Both the position numbers and the translations under genes were made by a program. A stretch of DNA of 64,000 nucleotides, taken from assembly GCA_003243455.1 (NCBI GenBank), contig QFQS01000001.1:1240001-1304000 (forward strand). The letters are read 5' to 3'. Shown here piece by piece: positions 1-8,809 of this stretch. The stretch comes from Cereibacter sphaeroides. GTDB taxonomy: Bacteria > Pseudomonadota > Alphaproteobacteria > Rhodobacterales > Rhodobacteraceae. The notes under the pieces were generated by a model, which was given only the letters and a program-made list of their open reading frames with translations, did not search any database and was not told the DNA's origin. Within the stretch, counting starts at the first letter, position 1; each line of letters starts with the position of its first letter.

Positions 1-666
1 CCCATCGCCGATGTCTTCGTCGTCTGGGCCAAGTCTGAGGCGCATGGCGGCAAGATCCGGGGTTTCGTGCTGGAAAAGGGCATGAAGGGCCTCTCCGCTC
101 CCAAGATCGGCGGCAAGCTCTCGCTCCGCGCCTCGATCACCGGTGAGATTGTCCTGCAAGGCGTCGAGGTGGGCGAAGACGCCCTGCTGCCGAATGTCGA
201 AGGTCTGAAAGGCCCCTTCGGCTGCCTCAACCGCGCCCGCTATGGCATCGCCTGGGGCGTGATGGGTTCAGCCGAGTTCTGCTGGCACGCCGCGCGCCAG
301 TACGGCCTTGACCGCCACCAGTTCAACCGCCCGCTGGCCCAGACCCAACTCTTCCAGCTTAAGCTCGCCGACATGATGACCGAGATCACCCTTGGCCTGC
401 ATGCAGCCCTCCGCGTCGGTCGCCTGATGGATGAGGCGCAGGCCGCGCCCGAGATGATCAGCCTGATCAAGCGCAACAACTGCGGCAAGGCGCTGGAAAT
501 CGCGCGCAAATCGCGCGACATGCACGGCGGCAACGGCATTCAGGAAGACTTCCAGGTCATGCGCCACATGGTGAACCTTGAAACGGTCAACACCTATGAA
601 GGTACGCATGACGTCCACGCGCTGATCTTGGGGCGCGCGCAGACGGGACTTCAGGCGTTCTTCTGA
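1..666 (+). CDS. gcdH: Glutaryl-CoA dehydrogenase, C-terminal part (5' end outside window)
   Basis: Acyl-CoA dehydrogenase family flavoprotein that oxidatively decarboxylates glutaryl-CoA to crotonyl-CoA in lysine/tryptophan breakdown. The reading frame is open from base 1, giving about 221 visible residues, so the N-terminal half is missing. The visible part covers the end of the beta domain and the whole C-terminal helical domain, including the RARYGIAWG and QYGLDRHQFNRPL segments, the MHGGNGI stretch and the NTYEGTHDVHALILGRA end that is typical of GcdH. The catalytic Glu of this subgroup lies in the YEGT motif. It ends 7 bp from the convergent VPLPA-CTERM gene. Confidence 0.88.
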   Translation, partial: PIADVFVVWAKSEAHGGKIRGFVLEKGMKGLSAPKIGGKLSLRASITGEIVLQGVEVGEDALLPNVEGLKGPFGCLNRARYGIAWGVMGSAEFCWHAARQYGLDRHQFNRPLAQTQLFQLKLADMMTEITLGLHAALRVGRLMDEAQAAPEMISLIKRNNCGKALEIARKSRDMHGGNGIQEDFQVMRHMVNLETVNTYEGTHDVHALILGRAQTGLQAFF

Positions 667-673
667 TCCGTCT

Positions 674-1327
674 TCAGACGCGGGCGCGACGGCGCAGCGC
701 GGCGATCCCGCCCAGCGCCGTCAACAGCAGCAGTCCTGCAGCAGGCACTGGAACCGGCGCGGGCATGCGCAGATCGCTGATATCGATGCGCACGATCATG
801 TCGTCGAAATCGCTGTCCACAGGACGGCCATCGTCAAAGAAGGCCAGCACCGACTTGCCGTCGGCCGAGATTGCCGAGAAGGCAAGTCCGAACAGGCCAT
901 AGCCCGATCCGCCGCCGTTTGTGATCGACTGGTTTGCGATGGCGAGACCCGTGGTTACAAAGCTGAACGGCAGGAAGCCCGCGCTGACGACAGTGCTGAT
1001 CGCATCGCCGAAAACGCTGCCGCCGGTCCCCTTGTTTTTCAATGTCCCGGCGCCGGTTACAAAGCTGTTCACCGCACCCGCTTCGAACCCGATGAAGGTG
1101 TATGTCACCTTCGCCTTGCCGCTTACCTTCAGCCCGCCCGGGGCGCCCCCGGTAAAGACGGTCAGAGCATCGCCCTTCGCCGCACCGCCCGAGTTGCTGG
1201 GATTGAAATCGCCGTCAATTGCATCAGCTGTGCCACCCACAAGCGAAAGGGTCGCGGCATTCGTCGAAACCGGCCCAAACGCAAGCAAAACACCGGCAAC
1301 GACACCCAAAAACTCGGCACGAAACAT
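674..1327 (-). CDS. Secreted protein with VPLPA-CTERM-type sorting tail
   Basis: The 217-aa product begins with a signal peptide (hydrophobic stretch about residues 6-25, ending near TNAAT) and ends with a PVPVPAAG motif, a hydrophobic helix and a basic RRRARV tail. This is the tripartite C-terminal sorting signal of VPLPA-CTERM proteins, which are processed by exosortase-type systems in Rhodobacterales. The middle is Gly/Ser/Thr-rich with no enzyme motif, so its job is unknown; a surface or matrix protein is likely. An upstream in-frame extension exists, but the ATG at 1327 is preferred because it directly begins the signal peptide and follows a GGAG at suitable distance. Confidence 0.72.
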   Translation of the reverse strand: MFRAEFLGVVAGVLLAFGPVSTNAATLSLVGGTADAIDGDFNPSNSGGAAKGDALTVFTGGAPGGLKVSGKAKVTYTFIGFEAGAVNSFVTGAGTLKNKGTGGSVFGDAISTVVSAGFLPFSFVTTGLAIANQSITNGGGSGYGLFGLAFSAISADGKSVLAFFDDGRPVDSDFDDMIVRIDISDLRMPAPVPVPAAGLLLLTALGGIAALRRRARV

Positions 1328-1656
1328 CTCAACCAAACTCCAACATGCACCGAACATCGGCGCTACGCCCCTTTTTGGCCATGTTTCAGTCACACGCCAA
1401 TCACTTTTCGCGTGATGCAACTCGCAGTTGCCGCAGCAGATTCGTCCTGGCAGCAATGACTGTTGGTCCCGCAAAACTTCGCCAAAGCCAGAAACAATTT
1501 ACCAAGAGGATTTCGCGCCCATTCATGGCAAGCGATTCGCAGCGGAAATACGCAGGCGACGAATCTAACCTTCAGTATTGATTGCTTTTGATCCGCCGCA
1601 GGTCCAATATTTCAGTAGTGAGACGCGCCGTTATGTGGTGCTGGCGCGAGGCCGAA
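1328..1656. other. Divergent intergenic region
   Basis: This 329-bp stretch separates the leftward VPLPA-CTERM gene from the rightward SulP operon and should hold both promoters. It is more AT-rich than its surroundings. I see no convincing coding frame, RNA gene or known operator in it. Confidence 0.5.
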
Positions 1657-3414
1657 ATGAACAGCCTTGAACAAAAGCATCAGAACGAGGGTGCGAAGCC
1701 GGCAGCCACCTCGCACTGGTCTGGTTTTGTTCAAAGTTTTCGCGGCTACAGGCCACAATGGCTCAAGGCTGACATATCGGCTGGACTTGCCATTGCAGCC
1801 GTCGGCATCCCAAGCGCCATTGCCTATCCCGCCATCGCCGGACTGCCGCCGGAAACAGGTATATATGCCAGCATAGGATCTGTTGTTGGCTATGCGCTAA
1901 TGGGTCCGTCGCGACGGCTGATTGTCGGACCGGACGCCGCCACAATGGCCATCCTCGCCGCAGTCCTAGCCAGCGCGCTGCAGCAGATGCCCGACCTGTC
2001 GACACAGGGCCGTGTCGCCGCCGCAGCGCTGATCGGGCTGGGCGTCGGCGCGATCTGCTTTCTGGCCGGCGCGCTGAAGCTCGGCAATCTTGCCAATCTT
2101 TTGTCTCGACCGATCCTTGCCGGATTCTTCATCGGGGTGGCCATATCTATCATGATCGGCCAGATCGGTCGCGTGACCGGATTGCAGATCGAAGCCAATG
2201 GTTTTGCCTCTCCTCTGATCGAACTCATCGAAAAGGCTGACCAGATACATTTACCATCCCTGGCGCTGGCCGCCGCGATGTTCGCAATTCTTCAGGCCGT
2301 GCGCCTGTGGCCCGTCGCAATCCCCGGCCCCGTGATCGTGGTAATCGTGGCAGGCATCCTGTCCGCCGTCTTTGATTTCGAAGGTATGGGCATAAAGGTT
2401 GTGGGCGACCTGCCTGTCGGTCTGCCCGAGTTTGGCCTGTCGTTCGACGCCAGGCTGCCCATCGGGCAACTCCTTCTGGGGTCTGCGGCCGTCTTCGTGG
2501 TCAGTTTCGGCGCAGGCATCATAACGGCGCGCAGCTTTGCCACTCAGACCGGGGAAGAAGTCGATCCCAATGCCGAATTACGTGGATTTGGCGCGGCGAA
2601 CATCGGCTCGGCGCTGATCGGCGGCTTTCCGGTGACGGCGTCGGATTCCCGCACGGCGGTCAATGTCGCGGTAGGCGGCCACACCCAATTTGCGGCGATC
2701 GCTTCAGCGGTGGCTTTGCTTTGCGCCGTGCTGTTCTTCGGCGATGCGCTGCGGGTTCTGCCCCTGCCCGCGCTTGGCGCGATCCTCGTTGCGGCAGCGC
2801 TCAGCGTGATCGACCTGAAGGGGCTGATGCAAATCTGGCGCATCAACCACGTCGAGTTTGCGATGGCGCTGATCGCGATGGGGGGGGCGATCAGCTTTGG
2901 CGTCCTGCAAGGGGTAGTCGTGGCGATCATCGCCACCTTCATCTACGTCATCCTGAACCAGATGCAGCCGCGTGTCGTTCTGCTGGGCCGCATCCCCGGA
3001 CGTGCGGGCTTCTATAAATTGCACCGCTCGCCCGAGACCCACCCGATCCAGGGGATGACGATCTGCTTCGTTCAGGGCAGCCTGCTGTTCTTCAACGCAG
3101 ATCATGTGAAGATCCGGCTGCGCCAGATCATCGACGTGCTGCCCCCCGACACACGCTGGCTGATCATCGACGCCTCGGCGGTCACTCAAATCGACAGCAC
3201 TGCGATCGAGATGTTGCAGCACGTCCGCCGGAACCTCGCCGATCGCGGTGTGGAACTGGGGTTTTCGGACGTGCAATCCGATGTCGCAGCAATCCTGAAT
3301 CGCTCCGGGCTTACCGACATCATTGGGCGCGGGATGATGTTCGAGGACTTGGATGACGCGCTGAGTGCCTTCGACCGAAAGACGCGTCAGGCCTCGACTT
3401 CGACGGGGCAATAG
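1657..3414 (+). CDS. SulP-family inorganic anion transporter with STAS domain
   Basis: Predicted inner-membrane anion transporter of the SulP/SLC26 family (sulfate, bicarbonate or similar anions). The 585-aa protein opens with the family signature around residues 31-70 (DISAGLAIAAVGIPSAIAYP, AGLPPETGIY). About 10-14 hydrophobic segments follow, then a cytoplasmic STAS domain in roughly the last 120 residues (DASAVTQIDSTA motif). The ATG at 1657 is chosen over in-frame upstream ATGs because it sits 5 nt after a GAGG. The gene is followed 16 bp later by a PPK2 kinase and then an unknown gene, apparently one operon. Substrate cannot be told from sequence; sulfate or bicarbonate are the usual options. 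Confidence 0.9.
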   Translation: MNSLEQKHQNEGAKPAATSHWSGFVQSFRGYRPQWLKADISAGLAIAAVGIPSAIAYPAIAGLPPETGIYASIGSVVGYALMGPSRRLIVGPDAATMAILAAVLASALQQMPDLSTQGRVAAAALIGLGVGAICFLAGALKLGNLANLLSRPILAGFFIGVAISIMIGQIGRVTGLQIEANGFASPLIELIEKADQIHLPSLALAAAMFAILQAVRLWPVAIPGPVIVVIVAGILSAVFDFEGMGIKVVGDLPVGLPEFGLSFDARLPIGQLLLGSAAVFVVSFGAGIITARSFATQTGEEVDPNAELRGFGAANIGSALIGGFPVTASDSRTAVNVAVGGHTQFAAIASAVALLCAVLFFGDALRVLPLPALGAILVAAALSVIDLKGLMQIWRINHVEFAMALIAMGGAISFGVLQGVVVAIIATFIYVILNQMQPRVVLLGRIPGRAGFYKLHRSPETHPIQGMTICFVQGSLLFFNADHVKIRLRQIIDVLPPDTRWLIIDASAVTQIDSTAIEMLQHVRRNLADRGVELGFSDVQSDVAAILNRSGLTDIIGRGMMFEDLDDALSAFDRKTRQASTSTGQ

Positions 3415-3430
3415 CTGGGGAGGGAACGCA

Positions 3431-4258
3431 ATGAACACGAAAACAGCCAAGAACAAAAAGACGGGTGAGGCCTCAAAACAAGCAAAGATGGACAGAAGCC
3501 GATACGAGCAAGAGATTGCCCGACTTCAGGTCGAACTGGCCCATCTGCAAGCCTGGGTAAAACAAACCGGCGCGCGCATCGTCATCATATTCGAGGGCCG
3601 CGACGCCGCCGGAAAAGGTGGACTGATCAAGCGCATCACCGAAAAAGTCAGTCCGCGCGTCTTTCGCATCGTAGCCCTGCCCTCGCCAAGCGACCGCGAG
3701 AAGTCGCAACTTTTTATGCAGCGCTACGTCAACCAGCTACCTGCGGCAGGTGAGATCGTTATCTTTGACCGCAGCTGGTACAACAGGCCCGGCGTCGAAC
3801 GCGTCATGGGCTTTACCAGCGAAGAGAAGGCCAAGCGGTTTCTGGAAACCTTGCCAGTACTGGAAAGCTGGTTGGTGGATTCGGGTATAGTGCTGCTGAA
3901 ATACTTCCTCGACGTGTCGGAGGAAGAACAGGAAAGACGTTTCCGTCAAAGGATCGACGACCCCGTTCGCCAGTGGAAGCTAAGCCCTATGGATGTCGAA
4001 TCCTACCGCCGCTGGTGGGACTATACGCGCGCTTACTCCGAAATGATCCACATGACAGACACCGATGCCGCCCCCTGGTGGATCGTCGATTCCAGCGACA
4101 AGAAGCGGGCAAGGATCAACTGCATTACGCATATCCTGTCCTCGATCCCCTATCATGAGGTAAAGTTCCAGAAACCCAATCTGGGCAAACGGCAAGCGCG
4201 TCCCAAGGACTTCAACGGGGGTCTTGGCCATCGCAACACCGTTCCTGACGTCGCCTGA
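3431..4258 (+). CDS. ppk2: Polyphosphate kinase 2 family protein (PPK2)
   Basis: PPK2 enzymes use polyphosphate to phosphorylate nucleoside diphosphates or monophosphates. The 275-aa protein shows a Walker A loop GRDAAGKGG at residues 57-65, the Walker B region IVIFDRSWYNR ending near 119, and the lid segment RRFRQRIDDPVRQWKLSPMD. Its length fits one-domain PPK2. Start at 3431 follows a strong GGGGAGGGA site. It is 16 bp behind the SulP transporter and 30 bp ahead of a 151-aa unknown gene. NDP versus NMP preference (class I versus III) cannot be decided by eye. Confidence 0.92.
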   Translation: MNTKTAKNKKTGEASKQAKMDRSRYEQEIARLQVELAHLQAWVKQTGARIVIIFEGRDAAGKGGLIKRITEKVSPRVFRIVALPSPSDREKSQLFMQRYVNQLPAAGEIVIFDRSWYNRPGVERVMGFTSEEKAKRFLETLPVLESWLVDSGIVLLKYFLDVSEEEQERRFRQRIDDPVRQWKLSPMDVESYRRWWDYTRAYSEMIHMTDTDAAPWWIVDSSDKKRARINCITHILSSIPYHEVKFQKPNLGKRQARPKDFNGGLGHRNTVPDVA

Positions 4259-4288
4259 ACCAGTTCCCGCCAGCACGAGGAGACCCAA

Positions 4289-4744
4289 GTGACCGAACCC
4301 CAAAAGCCGCCGATCACCGCCGAAGCCCTGCGCATGTCAATCCTTTCACGAGAAATGGAAAAGATGGACGAACAGCAGAAGGCCAAGGAAGAGCAGGAGA
4401 AAAAGCTGAAGGACTTTACCTATTCGTTCCTGAACCAGCATGTCAGCGACGACGAACTTGCGGCCATCCAGAAACTGGTCATGAACGCCGCCAAGAACGG
4501 CGCGTTCGAGGCGCTGGTCTACAGCTTTCCGTCGGACCTCTGCACCGACAGCGGGCGGGCTATCAACAGCCGCATGGACCATTGGCCCGAGACGTTGCAG
4601 GGAAAGGCAAAGGAACTCTTCGACCGCTACATCACCAATGTCAAACCGCAGGGTTTCCGGCTGAAAGCCACCATCATCAACTTCCCCAACGGCATGCCGG
4701 GTGACGTCGGGCTTTTCCTGAGTTGGGCACCTGAACAGGTTTGA
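4289..4744 (+). CDS. Conserved hypothetical protein, GTG start
   Basis: A 151-aa soluble protein with a charged N-terminal coiled-coil-like stretch (about residues 17-43, rich in Glu/Lys/Gln) followed by a compact alpha/beta-looking C-terminal region (PSDLCTDSGRAINSR, PQGFRLKATIINFPNG). I do not recognise the family. The GTG start at 4289 is supported by a GAGGAG seven bases upstream. It is the third gene of the SulP-ppk2 operon and the last gene before the genomic island, so it may serve as a partner or regulator of the kinase or transporter. Confidence 0.7.
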   Translation: MTEPQKPPITAEALRMSILSREMEKMDEQQKAKEEQEKKLKDFTYSFLNQHVSDDELAAIQKLVMNAAKNGAFEALVYSFPSDLCTDSGRAINSRMDHWPETLQGKAKELFDRYITNVKPQGFRLKATIINFPNGMPGDVGLFLSWAPEQV

Positions 4745-4811
4745 ACGCCGCCCGATGCACAGATCGCGGCTTGCGGGTCAGCGGAAATCCCGATAGACGG
4801 CGACACGCTCC

Positions 4812-4851
4812 GGCGGGTTGGCGGAGAGGTTACGTAGAGGATTGCAAATCC
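4812..4851 (+). pseudogene. 5' half of tRNA-Cys (probable attL)
   Basis: These 40 bases match nucleotides 1-40 of the intact tRNA-Cys at 28015 with only two differences (tRNA positions 24 and 27). They run from the acceptor 5' strand through the GCA anticodon and the 3' side of the anticodon stem; homology stops abruptly after the TCC at 4851. No 3' half follows, so it cannot be a functional tRNA. It marks the left edge of the island. Confidence 0.85.
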
Positions 4852-4890
4852 AATAGATTTGTCTGCGAAAACAACGAAAAACGCCCCAAA

Positions 4891-4933
4891 GTGTATCACG
4901 ACAAAGCCAGAACAGGATGCGAACGTGATACAC
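4891..4933. repeat. 10-bp perfect inverted repeat near the island's left end
   Basis: GTGTATCACG at 4891-4900 is repeated as its exact reverse complement CGTGATACAC at 4924-4933, with 23 bp between. It lies 40 bp inside the presumed attL and could be an arm-type integrase site or an operator. No gene overlaps it convincingly. Confidence 0.55.
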
Positions 4934-4975
4934 AGTGCTGGCCCGGTTCCTGGATTAAAGAATGTTTGCGTCCTG

Positions 4976-5826
4976 GGGTCAGGACTCGTTCTCGCGTCAT
5001 AGCCAGAACATAACGGTAGCGGCGAGGGCGATTGCGGAGAGGAAGACCTTTGGGCACCTGTCGTAGCGGGTGGCTACACGTCGCCAGTCCTTCAGACGTC
5101 CGAACATGATCTCGATCCGGTTGCGGCGTTTGTAGCGGCGCTTGTCATGCTTGATGGTCTTGCCACGAGGCTTTCTGCCTGGGATGCAAGGCTTTATCCC
5201 CTTGTCTTTCAATGCTTCTCTGAACCAGTCGGCATCATAGCCCCGATCAGCTAGCAGCCACTCTGCCTTTGGCAAGCTGCCCAGCAAGGCCGCAGCGCCT
5301 GTATAGTCGCTGACCTGGCCTGCAGTCATGCAGAAGCGGATCGGGCGCCCTTTGGCATCGGTGAGGGCATGCAACTTGGTGTTCATGCCGCCTTTGGTCC
5401 GGCCGATCAGACGGCCTTTCTGGTCGCCAGGTCCCCTTTTTCAACCGCAGGCTGGTCGCTGTGCGATGCGCCTGGAGATAGGTCGCGTCAATCATCACCG
5501 TCTTCGGAACGGCAGCCTCGGCGGCCAGCCCGTCCATGATCCGGGCGAAGATGCCCTTGTCGCTCCACCGCTTCCAGCGATTGTAGAGGGTCTTCGGCGG
5601 CCATACTCCTTCGGCGCATCACGCCACCGCAAGCCATTGCGATTAATGAAGATAATGCCACTCAGAACCCGCCGGTCATCAACACGCGGCTTGCCATGGT
5701 TCTTGGGGAAGAAGGGTTCAAGCCGCGCCATCTGCGCGTCTGTTAGCCAGAAAAGGTTGCTCATCAGTCAGTCTCCGCGCGGAGGCTGAATCACGCAGTG
5801 AGCGTATGATCAATGGGTCCTGACCC
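4976..5826 (-). mobile_element. IS5-family (IS427-like) insertion sequence, degraded
   Basis: The ends are imperfect inverted repeats: GGGTCAGGACTCGTT reading in from the left and GGGTCAGGACCCATT reading in from the right. Similarity extends to about 18 bp (4973-4990 against 5812-5829). The length of about 851 bp and the DDE transposase inside fit the IS427 group. The transposase frame is broken. The right end abuts a kinase pseudogene that lacks its N-terminal part, so the insertion or an associated deletion removed the kinase start. Confidence 0.8.
4997..5764 (-). pseudogene. IS5-family transposase, frameshifted
   Basis: Read leftward, the protein starts MSNLFWLTDAQMARLEPFFP and ends RYDRCPKVFLSAIALAATVMFWL, both typical of IS5/IS427 transposases. 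It needs three frames. Near 5600 a base is missing in the conserved EYGPPKTLYNRW segment. Near 5430 the frame changes at an A5G4 run just before GRLIGRTKGG. The second change could be the natural recoding site of two-frame IS427 transposases; the first looks like true damage. The DDE elements are present in pieces (MIDATYLQAH, ADRGYDADWF, RNRIEIMFGRLKDWR). Confidence 0.85.
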
Positions 5827-5837
5827 TAGCTGGATTG

Positions 5838-6417
5838 CACCACGTTCACTCAAAGGGCTTGGTTCACTTCGACGTGAAACCAGACAATATTGATATCTGA
5901 TCGCGGCGAAGGACTTCTCTCTGATTTCGGCCTTGCTCGACCTATTGGCCCATGTGGGCTAGCTGAATTCGACGTAGGCTATGTCAGAACCCAACCACCT
6001 GAAGGCTTCCAAGGATGTGAGTTTCCTCGGACCATCGATATCTACCGGGTTGGGGAGCTTCTCTATCGCATGTGTTGTGGAAATGAAGAGTTCGACCGCC
6101 AATTCGTCGCGTTTTTGCATGCTGGCGCATTTGACAGAGCGGAATTTCGTGTCGCTGTTGTCAATAGGCAGTTCCCAGATCGGCAGATGTTCCCTGCACA
6201 TATCCCTGAAACAAGGCGCGCGATTGTTCGCAAATGTCTATAGACCGACCCGGATGATCGCTACTCATCGGCGTTGGAGGTCGCAAACGCGTTCAAGACC
6301 ATCGCCGGTTTGATCTCCTTCGGGGTCGAACTGGATCTCACCATGGTGCCTGTGCCTTTGAAGAAGGGTGAGAAGGCGATCTGGACGCATGGGACGAAGG
6401 CAAACCCTCAGAGCTAG
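5838..6417 (+). pseudogene. Serine/threonine protein kinase remnant
   Basis: The C-terminal two thirds of a Hanks-type kinase can be followed. The catalytic loop reads HHVHSKGLVHFDVKPDNI (HFD in place of HRD). A single-base deletion at about 5890 follows, then ISDRGEGLLSDFGLARP with the DFG motif, a PPEGFQG activation-segment end and DIYRVGELLYRM. A TAG at 6241 interrupts the frame, and the expected end TDPDDRYSSALEVANAF continues beyond it to a stop at 6415-6417. The N-lobe with the ATP-binding lysine is gone, cut at the IS right end. It is certainly not a working kinase. Confidence 0.8.
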
Positions 6418-6689
6418 CATGGCCCTTTGTGGCAGCCTGACCCTGTCGGGTCTGGACCTTTCGCAAGGCGCCGCAGAAGTCATCGACCTTGGGGAAGGCG
6501 GGAACGATTTGCGCGCCCAATCCGGACTTCTCGACTTCGGTAAAACCGTCCCCCGTGCGGCAGACGCGCGAGGACCCCCATGCGAAGCTCTGGCGTGCGT
6601 CTTATGGCAGCGAGGGGTCCAGGCGTGGCCCGATCGGAAGTGCCGCCATCGAGGCTGTTCGGCGAGGGCGAGCATCATAAAGAAATAGT
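6418..6689. other. Non-coding gap between kinase remnant and copper block
   Basis: About 270 bp with open frames on both strands but no recognisable protein, start signal or codon pattern to support a gene. It probably consists of further decayed sequence. The leftward TlpA-like gene ends at 6690. Confidence 0.4.
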
Positions 6690-7214
6690 TTAAAAGAAAC
6701 TCGTGATCTGTTCCAAGGCGTCTTCGCTGTCCCATTCGAACGGTCCTTGAAGCCGTCCGATCTCGCGGGTCTGACGGTCGATCAAAAGCGTGGTTGGCAG
6801 CCCGATAAACGCAAGCGCAAGCTGTACCCGCAAGGGCTCGGACCAATAGAGCGGCAGGTTGACGATGCCGATCTCGTCGTAGAAGCGCCGCCCCCTGTCA
6901 ATCCCCGCGTCGTCGATGCACAACGGAAGCACTGCGAAGTCCGCGCCACCCATGCGCGCCTGCAGCCGGTCGAGTGTCGGCATCTCTTCCCGGCAAGGGG
7001 GGCACCATGTGGCCCAGATGTTCAAAAGGATCACCCGCCCGGCGAAATCCTCGAGTTGCCGCGTGGTGCCCGCCTCGTCGAGTATCGAGGGGGACAGCAG
7101 TGGTTGTTGTGTGCCCTTGCGCCGTCGGAAGGGCGGGCGTGCCTCGACGGACCCTGCAAGGAAGGGTGTGGCGAAGGCACCAAGAACGGCACGGCGTCCG
7201 ATGATGATTGGCAT
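6690..7214 (-). CDS. TlpA-family periplasmic thiol:disulfide reductase
   Basis: A 174-aa thioredoxin-fold protein with a signal or anchor sequence (GRRAVLGAFATPFLAGSVEA, residues 6-25) and an active site WATWCPPC with Cys71 and Cys74. The EMPTLDRLQ and GLPTTLLID (cis-Pro) segments are typical of TlpA/ResA proteins, which reduce thiols in the periplasm, including copper chaperones and cytochrome c apoproteins. The ATG at 7214 is chosen over a longer frame because it starts the signal sequence. It lies 59 bp behind the multicopper oxidase in the same direction and may keep cuproprotein cysteines reduced under copper stress. Confidence 0.85.
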   Translation of the reverse strand: MPIIIGRRAVLGAFATPFLAGSVEARPPFRRRKGTQQPLLSPSILDEAGTTRQLEDFAGRVILLNIWATWCPPCREEMPTLDRLQARMGGADFAVLPLCIDDAGIDRGRRFYDEIGIVNLPLYWSEPLRVQLALAFIGLPTTLLIDRQTREIGRLQGPFEWDSEDALEQITSFF

Positions 7215-7273
7215 GGGTCCGCTCGCTGGGAAAGAGCCCGGACCCGCAGCCTGGCAACGGGTCCGGGCGGGGT

Positions 7274-8743
7274 TCAAGCTGACACGGCGAACTCGGTCAT
7301 CATGCCGCTCACAAGGTGGGGCATGTGGTGGCAGTGCAGCATCCACCGCGCCGCCTCTCCGGCATCCACGGCAACCGTCACCATCCCCATCGGCGGCACA
7401 TGCACCGTGTCGCGAACAGCACCCGCGATCCGGTCCATGCCCACACCCACTACCTGAAAGGCGTGACCATGCAGGTGCATCGGATGCGCCATCATCGACA
7501 TGTTATGGAACGTGATCTCGACGCGCTCGCCGGACTTGGCAGTGACGGGAACGTGGTTGCCCCAGGTCTGGCCGTTGATCGTCCAGACATAGGGCATCAT
7601 CGTGCCACCCAGCATCAGCATCGGCTGCGATGTGGGTTTACGTTCGGGCAGCGGTATGACTGCGCGAAGGACGGCCTCCTGCGCCAGATCGCTGCTGAAG
7701 GCGGGATGATCGGCTTCCGACATGTCGGCGATCTTTGTCACCACGGCGCCTGGCGTGGCCAGGATCACGCCGGTTCTTTCCCTCGCGCCTTCACGCAGGG
7801 CGAGGATCGGAAAAGCTCCGCCGTCACCTGGCAGGTCCAGTTCAATATCCAGCCGCTGGCCCATGGCGACGCCGAAGCGACTGCCCGGAACGGGCTGGAC
7901 CGGTTCGCCATCCACCGCAACCAGCCGACCTTGCAAAGGGTTGGCGTCGATCCAGAATACTGTGGCCGCAGCGGCGTTGATCACGCGAAGCAGAACGCGC
8001 CCACCCTTGTCGACCTGAACCACTTCTGGGTCGTCCAGCGTGCGATCATTGGCGAGGTAGGCGTCGAAGTTGTAGTCGTTCAGGTCCATCGCCATGCCGT
8101 CCATGCCCTGCATCGACATCATGTTCCCTTGGCCCATGCCAGCCATGTCCATTGCACTGGCATCACCCTGTCCCATCTGGCTGTGGTCCATTCCGGGCAT
8201 CGACCCAGAACCGGTGATCTCAGCCAGCACCTCGGCGGGCGGTTTGAACGAGAAGTCGTGCAGGAACAGCGTTACCTCCTGGCGGTCTGCCACAGCGTCC
8301 TCGGGTCGTCGCACGACAAGAGGCGCGGCAAGCAGCATCATCTCGTGCACCGGGACGTGGGCGTGCATCCAGTGCGTGCCTGGCCGTGCGGCAAAATCGT
8401 AGGCGCGGGTTTCGCCGGGTTGCAGCATGGGCATCGGCAGGTCGGGCACACCGTCCTGCGCATTCGGCGGAATCTGCCCGTGCCAGTGGATGATGGTAGG
8501 CTCGGCCAGCGTGTTCGTCAGATCGACCGCGAAAGCCTGGCCCGGATCGAGGACAAGGCCGGAACGACCATTGCCGTCCAGCAGACCCCAGACAGTTGCC
8601 GCCTTGCCCCGCACGTCGATCGTGCGGGTGGTTGCGGACAGGGACAACCGGCTGGACTGGGCCCCGACCTGGGCGGGAAGCATCAGTGAGGCGGCCGTGG
8701 CCGCAGATGCGGCCAGAAAGCCGCGGCGGGAAAGGGGCGACAT
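7274..8743 (-). CDS. Periplasmic multicopper oxidase with Met-rich insert (CueO/CopA-like)
   Basis: Oxidises Cu(I) to Cu(II) in the periplasm using O2. The 489-aa protein has a Tat signal (SRRGFLAA at residues 5-12) and the copper ligand sets HWHG (86-89), HWMHAH (124-129), HPMHLHGH near the C-terminus and HCHHMPHLVSGMM at the end. Between them (about 182-219) is a Met/Asp/His-rich insert starting PGMDHSQMG, comparable to the Met-rich substrate loop of CueO. The start at 8743 begins the Tat signal. It is preceded 66 bp upstream by a small exported protein and followed by the TlpA-like gene. Confidence 0.93.
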   Translation of the reverse strand: MSPLSRRGFLAASAATAASLMLPAQVGAQSSRLSLSATTRTIDVRGKAATVWGLLDGNGRSGLVLDPGQAFAVDLTNTLAEPTIIHWHGQIPPNAQDGVPDLPMPMLQPGETRAYDFAARPGTHWMHAHVPVHEMMLLAAPLVVRRPEDAVADRQEVTLFLHDFSFKPPAEVLAEITGSGSMPGMDHSQMGQGDASAMDMAGMGQGNMMSMQGMDGMAMDLNDYNFDAYLANDRTLDDPEVVQVDKGGRVLLRVINAAAATVFWIDANPLQGRLVAVDGEPVQPVPGSRFGVAMGQRLDIELDLPGDGGAFPILALREGARERTGVILATPGAVVTKIADMSEADHPAFSSDLAQEAVLRAVIPLPERKPTSQPMLMLGGTMMPYVWTINGQTWGNHVPVTAKSGERVEITFHNMSMMAHPMHLHGHAFQVVGVGMDRIAGAVRDTVHVPPMGMVTVAVDAGEAARWMLHCHHMPHLVSGMMTEFAVSA

Positions 8744-8809
8744 GCGAATTCTCCTGTATCGCGATGTGATGTGGACATAAGGACCCCGGCGCAAGCCGGA
8801 CCCGCAGGC

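Noticed and set aside
4741..5013. Rightward frame of 90 codons over the tRNA-Cys fragment
   Set aside because: It reads through tRNA-derived sequence and into the IS end, with no family resemblance.
6265..6846. Leftward frame of about 190 codons between the kinase remnant and the TlpA-like gene
   Set aside because: It is antisense to the kinase end and out of frame with the TlpA-like gene; Arg/Pro/Ser-rich and without motifs.
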